55,140 nucleotides of DNA from Chryseobacterium pennae (GTDB taxonomy: Bacteria; Bacteroidota; Bacteroidia; Flavobacteriales; Weeksellaceae), in NCBI RefSeq assembly GCF_003385515.1, contig NZ_QNVT01000036.1, positions 1 to 55,140 on the forward strand, read 5' to 3'. The notes under the pieces are model-generated. The model saw only the letters and a program-made list of their open reading frames with translations. It searched no databases and was not told the DNA's origin. A program made the position numbers and the translations under genes. Positions 51,676-55,140 of this stretch are shown here, in pieces (within the stretch, counting starts at the first letter, position 1; every line of letters starts with the position of its first letter).

Positions 51676-53088
51676 ATGTCTTACAAATCGAGATTTGACT
51701 CTTTAGAGCAGAAAGCACATCATCAAATAATAGCAACTAAAATTTCCAAAGAAATGGGTGAATTACGCTCACTCGTAGAAAAATCCCCTATTACACCTAA
51801 AAGATGGATTTGGGAATTAATTCAAAATGCAAAAGATGTACATTTGGACAAAGGGGTTAAGATAAGAATAGATTACCAACCGGAATATGTCAGTTTTAAA
51901 CACAATGGTATGCCCTTTACTGCAGATAATATTCGATTTTTAATAGAACAGATATCTACTAAAAGCAGAAGCAGACCAGAAGAAGGTAAGAGTAAGACTA
52001 CAGGAAAATTCGGCACAGGATTTTTAACAACTCATTTATTGTCAGAAGTCGTAACCGTCAAAGGAGTTGCTAAAGAACCTGATTTGGATTACAGAAAATT
52101 TGAGTTGCAATTAGATAGAAGTGGTTTTGAATTAGAAGATATTACTGAGGCGGTCAAAAAATCTAAAGAATCTGTAGCAGATTTAGATAGTTCTCCTATT
52201 TACTTGGAATACCTTGAAGGGGATTTCAATACGGAATTTGTATATCCGTTACTGGATAAAATTAGTGTTAATGTTGCCGAATCAGGCCTAAATAATTTAG
52301 AGATTTGTCTTCCCTACACTCTTCTATTCGTCCCAGAGATAGAGAAAGTTGAAATAGTATCATCTTCTCATTTATTTATTAGAAGTAAAGAAATTGAAAA
52401 AATTAATGATGAAATTAGTTTACATACCGTAAAACTAATTGATACTGATTTGATTGAGGAGAAAATTTATTGCATAGCTGTTTGTTCTTTTGGACTAACT
52501 TCTATTGCAATGCCTATACAAAAGGATGCGGATTCTATTTCATTGCTACCAATCGATGAACAAGTACCGAGATTGTTTTGTGATTTTCCGCTGGTAGGCA
52601 CTGAAAAATTCCATGTGCCAATAATTATCAATAATCCTAATTTTAACCCAACAGATCCGCGGGATGGTATTTACTTAACGTCTTCTGAAAGAGTTAATCC
52701 ACGAATTGATGAAAATAAAAGCATTATGAATGAAGCAAAGTCACTTTATTTCAAGTTGCTAGATTTTGCTGTTACGAATAACTGGAAAAATCTTCATTTA
52801 CTTGCACAAATAAAAGCAATTTCGGAGGATTATGATTGGGTAGATAATAATTGGTTTATTAAAGATGTAGTTAATCCCATTCGTGAAAAATTGCTTCATA
52901 TACCCATTGTAACAAATGCTGATGGAAGTCTTATTTCGATTTTAAATGAAGAAGAAAAAATACATTCTTGGTTTCCCAATTCCGGAAGTAGAGAGGTAAG
53001 AAATGAAATTTGGGAGATATCAAATTATTGGTTCCCTTATCGTTTACACACTTATCAAACATTAAGAGCTCAATACTGTAGAATATAA
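51676..53088 (+). CDS. Hsp90/sacsin-like GHKL ATPase, apparently truncated
   Basis: A 470-aa protein with a GHKL ATP-binding domain at the N-terminus: N-box WELIQNAKD at about 45-53, FKHNGMPFT near 74-82, and the G2 box GKFGTGFLTTH at 110-120. This pattern is like sacsin N-terminal ATPases, often N-terminal parts of much larger proteins in variable genomic islands. The C-terminus breaks off just after EIWEISNYWFPYRL with an odd tail (HTYQTLRAQYCRI), and no continuation is seen in the other frames. Probably a truncated or rearranged gene. It is the only cargo gene between the integrase and vgrG. Confidence 0.72.
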   Translation: MSYKSRFDSLEQKAHHQIIATKISKEMGELRSLVEKSPITPKRWIWELIQNAKDVHLDKGVKIRIDYQPEYVSFKHNGMPFTADNIRFLIEQISTKSRSRPEEGKSKTTGKFGTGFLTTHLLSEVVTVKGVAKEPDLDYRKFELQLDRSGFELEDITEAVKKSKESVADLDSSPIYLEYLEGDFNTEFVYPLLDKISVNVAESGLNNLEICLPYTLLFVPEIEKVEIVSSSHLFIRSKEIEKINDEISLHTVKLIDTDLIEEKIYCIAVCSFGLTSIAMPIQKDADSISLLPIDEQVPRLFCDFPLVGTEKFHVPIIINNPNFNPTDPRDGIYLTSSERVNPRIDENKSIMNEAKSLYFKLLDFAVTNNWKNLHLLAQIKAISEDYDWVDNNWFIKDVVNPIREKLLHIPIVTNADGSLISILNEEEKIHSWFPNSGSREVRNEIWEISNYWFPYRLHTYQTLRAQYCRI

Positions 53089-53246
53089 AATAACATAAGT
53101 TTAAATTAAGAACTTATATCTTAATTCTATTTCCCTTTATTTAAGTCGTAGCTCTACTACAATTTTAAAAATTATGTCAAAAAAAATATACTTTGGCACT
53201 GTTTTTATCTACATTTGGTGATATAATTAAAAACACACATAATCCT
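53089..53246. other. Short A+T-rich gap between truncated ATPase and vgrG
   Basis: No gene is seen. TACATTTG at 53210-53217 fits the -7 consensus and may start vgrG transcription. Confidence 0.35.
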
Positions 53247-55140
53247 ATGAAAAAAAATATATCAAATTCAGAGAAAATTTCTGAAAATCATATTTCGGGC
53301 ATCAATCGAGTAATTAAACTTGATATTATAGCTGGCGGAAAACCCATTCATCATTTTAAACATTTCCGTTTACAACAGAGCGCTAAAACTCATCATAACT
53401 TTGAACTTATTTTGGCTCATGATTCCTTGAATGAAACCCAAAACTACAATCTTGAACAGGCAAGACAGTTCATGGGAAAGCGATTGACTGTTACATTCAA
53501 ATACAAAGATCCAGAACATGAAAACCCAGAGAGAACGTTTGTAGGAATTATTACAAATGTATCATTCAGCAAGGAAAAAATGAGCTTGGGAAATATTGTA
53601 CTTAAAGGTTACAGTCCCACAATTCTGATGGATTCTGCTCCACACACACAAAGTTTTGGAGGAGGTCAATCTGTAAATACTTCCATTATTGCAGACAGGG
53701 TTATCAAGGAAGCGTTGGGTACAAATGATTTTGATTTCAGAGTAGACGCTCAAAATAACAGTTATATCAATTACAGTGCTCAATATTGTGAGACTCATTA
53801 TAACTACCTTGCCAGAATTGCAGAAGCCTATGGAGAGCAGTTTTATTATGATGGAGAAGTTCTACATTTTGGAAAGCTCCCACCTAATGAAAAGTCTATT
53901 AAGCTTATTGATGGTAGTAATGTAAATGATGTTACTATTGAACTAAAGGCAGTACATACAAAACCTGAATACTTTGGTTACAATAGTAGTAGTCATACAA
54001 AAATGTTGGGTGTTGACAATCGTATTAAGCATTTAGGAGAGTTATCAGCAAAAGCTTATGAATTGAATGATACTATCTTTAAAACCCGTTCACTAACACC
54101 TACTCCCATTAATGCGAATATGTTTCGTGACGTAGATGATTCCCAAAAGAGTGCAAGAGGAAGTAAGGCCGTAGATGTTTTTACAGTTTCAGGAGAAACA
54201 ACAGTTCCGTTTTTATACATTGGTTGTGTTGCTGACTTAGCTATGAGAAAGCCAGACAGCAATCAAACCTCTCATTTTACTACTTTAATGATTACAGAAG
54301 TAAGTCATGAAGTTGATGCAAGAGGATATTACACAGGAAGTTTTGAAGCGATTGCTGAAGGAACAGGTTTTATGCCAAAGCCTAATTTTGAAATGCCTAA
54401 AGCTGAGCCACAAGTAGCAACTGTTATCTCGAATGTTGATCCTTTAAATCAAGGGAGAATACAGGTACAATTTGATTGGCAATTAAATGATACAACAAAC
54501 TTTATCAGAATGATGAGTCCTGATGCGGGAGGAACAGATGCTATAAGTCAGAACAGAGGGTTTGTAGCAATCCCTGAAATTGGAGATCAAGTAATGGTTG
54601 GTTTTGAATATCATAATCCAGATTTTCCTTTTGCCATGGGCGGAATGTTTCATGGAAATATTGCTTTAGGAGGTGGAATCAATAATCACCTTAAATCTAT
54701 TCAAACCAGAAGCGGAATCCGTATTTTGATGAATGATGCTGAGGGTAGTGTAAATATTATTGATCCAAGTGGTAATACTTATTTTATGGATGGACAGGGA
54801 AATATTACGGTGACTGCACCTAAGAATATGACTTTCAATGCGGGGGAAAACATTAGTATGACTGCAGGAATGAATATTACATCTAATGCAGGGATGAATA
54901 TTTCTGAAACCGCAGGCGTGAATCACAGCAGTATTGCAGGAGGAATGATGCTGCAAAATGCAACTTTAGATTATTCTTTGGTAGCAAAAAATATTATGGA
55001 AATTGCACAAGGAGATAGAAAATCTCTTTCAAAAAAAGTACATGATCAGTCTCAGGAAAAATCAATATCTTCTGAAAATAAAAATGAAATTCACACCAAA
55101 GGAACTTTTGATAATAACAGTGGTGAAAACTCTAAACATC
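53247..55140 (+). CDS. vgrG: Type VI secretion spike protein VgrG (partial, runs off the right edge)
   Basis: Trimeric spike protein that caps the Hcp tube of a type VI secretion system. At least 631 codons are open from the ATG to the end of the window. The N-terminal part (about 15-360) is gpD/gp27-like: HFKHFRLQQSAKTHHNFELI and, later, HYNYLARIAEAYGEQFYYDG. The gp5-like OB fold follows, with DPLNQGRIQVQFDW, then VAIPEIGDQVMVGFEYHNPD. A beta-helix of repeats comes next (NAGENISMTAGMNITSNAG, NISETAG). The overall look is of the Bacteroidota T6SS subtype iii. The 3' end and any effector domain lie outside the window. Confidence 0.85.
   Translation, partial: MKKNISNSEKISENHISGINRVIKLDIIAGGKPIHHFKHFRLQQSAKTHHNFELILAHDSLNETQNYNLEQARQFMGKRLTVTFKYKDPEHENPERTFVGIITNVSFSKEKMSLGNIVLKGYSPTILMDSAPHTQSFGGGQSVNTSIIADRVIKEALGTNDFDFRVDAQNNSYINYSAQYCETHYNYLARIAEAYGEQFYYDGEVLHFGKLPPNEKSIKLIDGSNVNDVTIELKAVHTKPEYFGYNSSSHTKMLGVDNRIKHLGELSAKAYELNDTIFKTRSLTPTPINANMFRDVDDSQKSARGSKAVDVFTVSGETTVPFLYIGCVADLAMRKPDSNQTSHFTTLMITEVSHEVDARGYYTGSFEAIAEGTGFMPKPNFEMPKAEPQVATVISNVDPLNQGRIQVQFDWQLNDTTNFIRMMSPDAGGTDAISQNRGFVAIPEIGDQVMVGFEYHNPDFPFAMGGMFHGNIALGGGINNHLKSIQTRSGIRILMNDAEGSVNIIDPSGNTYFMDGQGNITVTAPKNMTFNAGENISMTAGMNITSNAGMNISETAGVNHSSIAGGMMLQNATLDYSLVAKNIMEIAQGDRKSLSKKVHDQSQEKSISSENKNEIHTKGTFDNNSGENSKH

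Noticed and set aside
1..55140. CRISPR array, rRNA genes, complete insertion sequence
   Set aside because: No regularly spaced direct repeats, rRNA signatures or transposase with terminal repeats were seen on reading the window.

Overview
The window is a piece of a Bacteroidota chromosome, most likely a flavobacterium of the Weeksellaceae (Chryseobacterium-like). It is A+T-rich, ribosome binding sites are weak, and many genes carry the Bacteroidota -7 promoter box TAnnTTTG a short distance upstream. Gene content agrees: a short adenylate kinase, a long signal peptidase I, a DUF5683 gene next to parB, GSCFA, DUF4269 and WbqC proteins, a TonB-type transducer, and a VgrG resembling the Bacteroidota subtype iii type VI secretion proteins. 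Assignments rest on sequence motifs and family memory; no search was run.

Layout. 1-660: a possible gene remnant, then a minus-strand tRNA operon (Ser-GCT, Pro-TGG, Arg-TCT) with its own promoter and terminator. 0.7-3.2 kb: a lipoprotein N-acetylmuramoyl-L-alanine amidase and aspartase. 3.3-7.6 kb: a small surface-glycan group (two glycosyltransferases on plus; flippase and FkbM methyltransferase on minus). 7.9-13.3 kb: a DUF2461 protein and a four-gene MacAB-TolC-type efflux operon. 13.6-21.8 kb: a DEAD-box helicase with a DbpA-like tail, DUF47 plus Pit phosphate transport, a polyprenyl diphosphate synthase, and a GSCFA/DUF4269/TatD/membrane-glycosyltransferase run. 21.8-26.4 kb: an RhlE-like helicase, a lipoprotein, and obg, adk and hpt. 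26.5-32.3 kb: an accessory stretch with an ABC-F protein behind a structured leader, an Imm35-like protein, a HEAT-repeat protein, a zinc ribbon protein, a WYL regulator, a lipase-like hydrolase and a frameshifted small gene.

32.4-40.9 kb is mainly housekeeping: purA, a TonB-like transducer, parA, parB, DUF5683, dapB, lepB and wbqC. Two perfect inverted DnaA boxes lie just before parA. 41-44.1 kb encodes envelope and secreted proteins (subtilase, lipocalin-like lipoprotein, OmpA lipoprotein). 44.2-47.8 kb is a tight operon matching the mycobacterial route to polyprenyl-phosphoryl-arabinofuranose: a UbiA-family phosphoribosyltransferase, a DprE1-like oxidase, a DprE2-like reductase and a HAD phosphatase. 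47.8-49.9 kb: a PrcB-like lipoprotein, cysteine desulfurase and thioredoxin.

At 49,978 a tRNA-Asp gene marks an integration hotspot. It is followed by a tyrosine recombinase with short repeated sites upstream, a C-terminally truncated Hsp90/sacsin-like ATPase, and a VgrG gene that runs off the right edge. The most notable items are the DprE-type operon with its altered drug-target residue, the ABC-F leader, the twin DnaA boxes by parA, and the tRNA-Asp island. A set of unrelated-looking intergenic palindromes, each built from short repeated words, recurs across the window.
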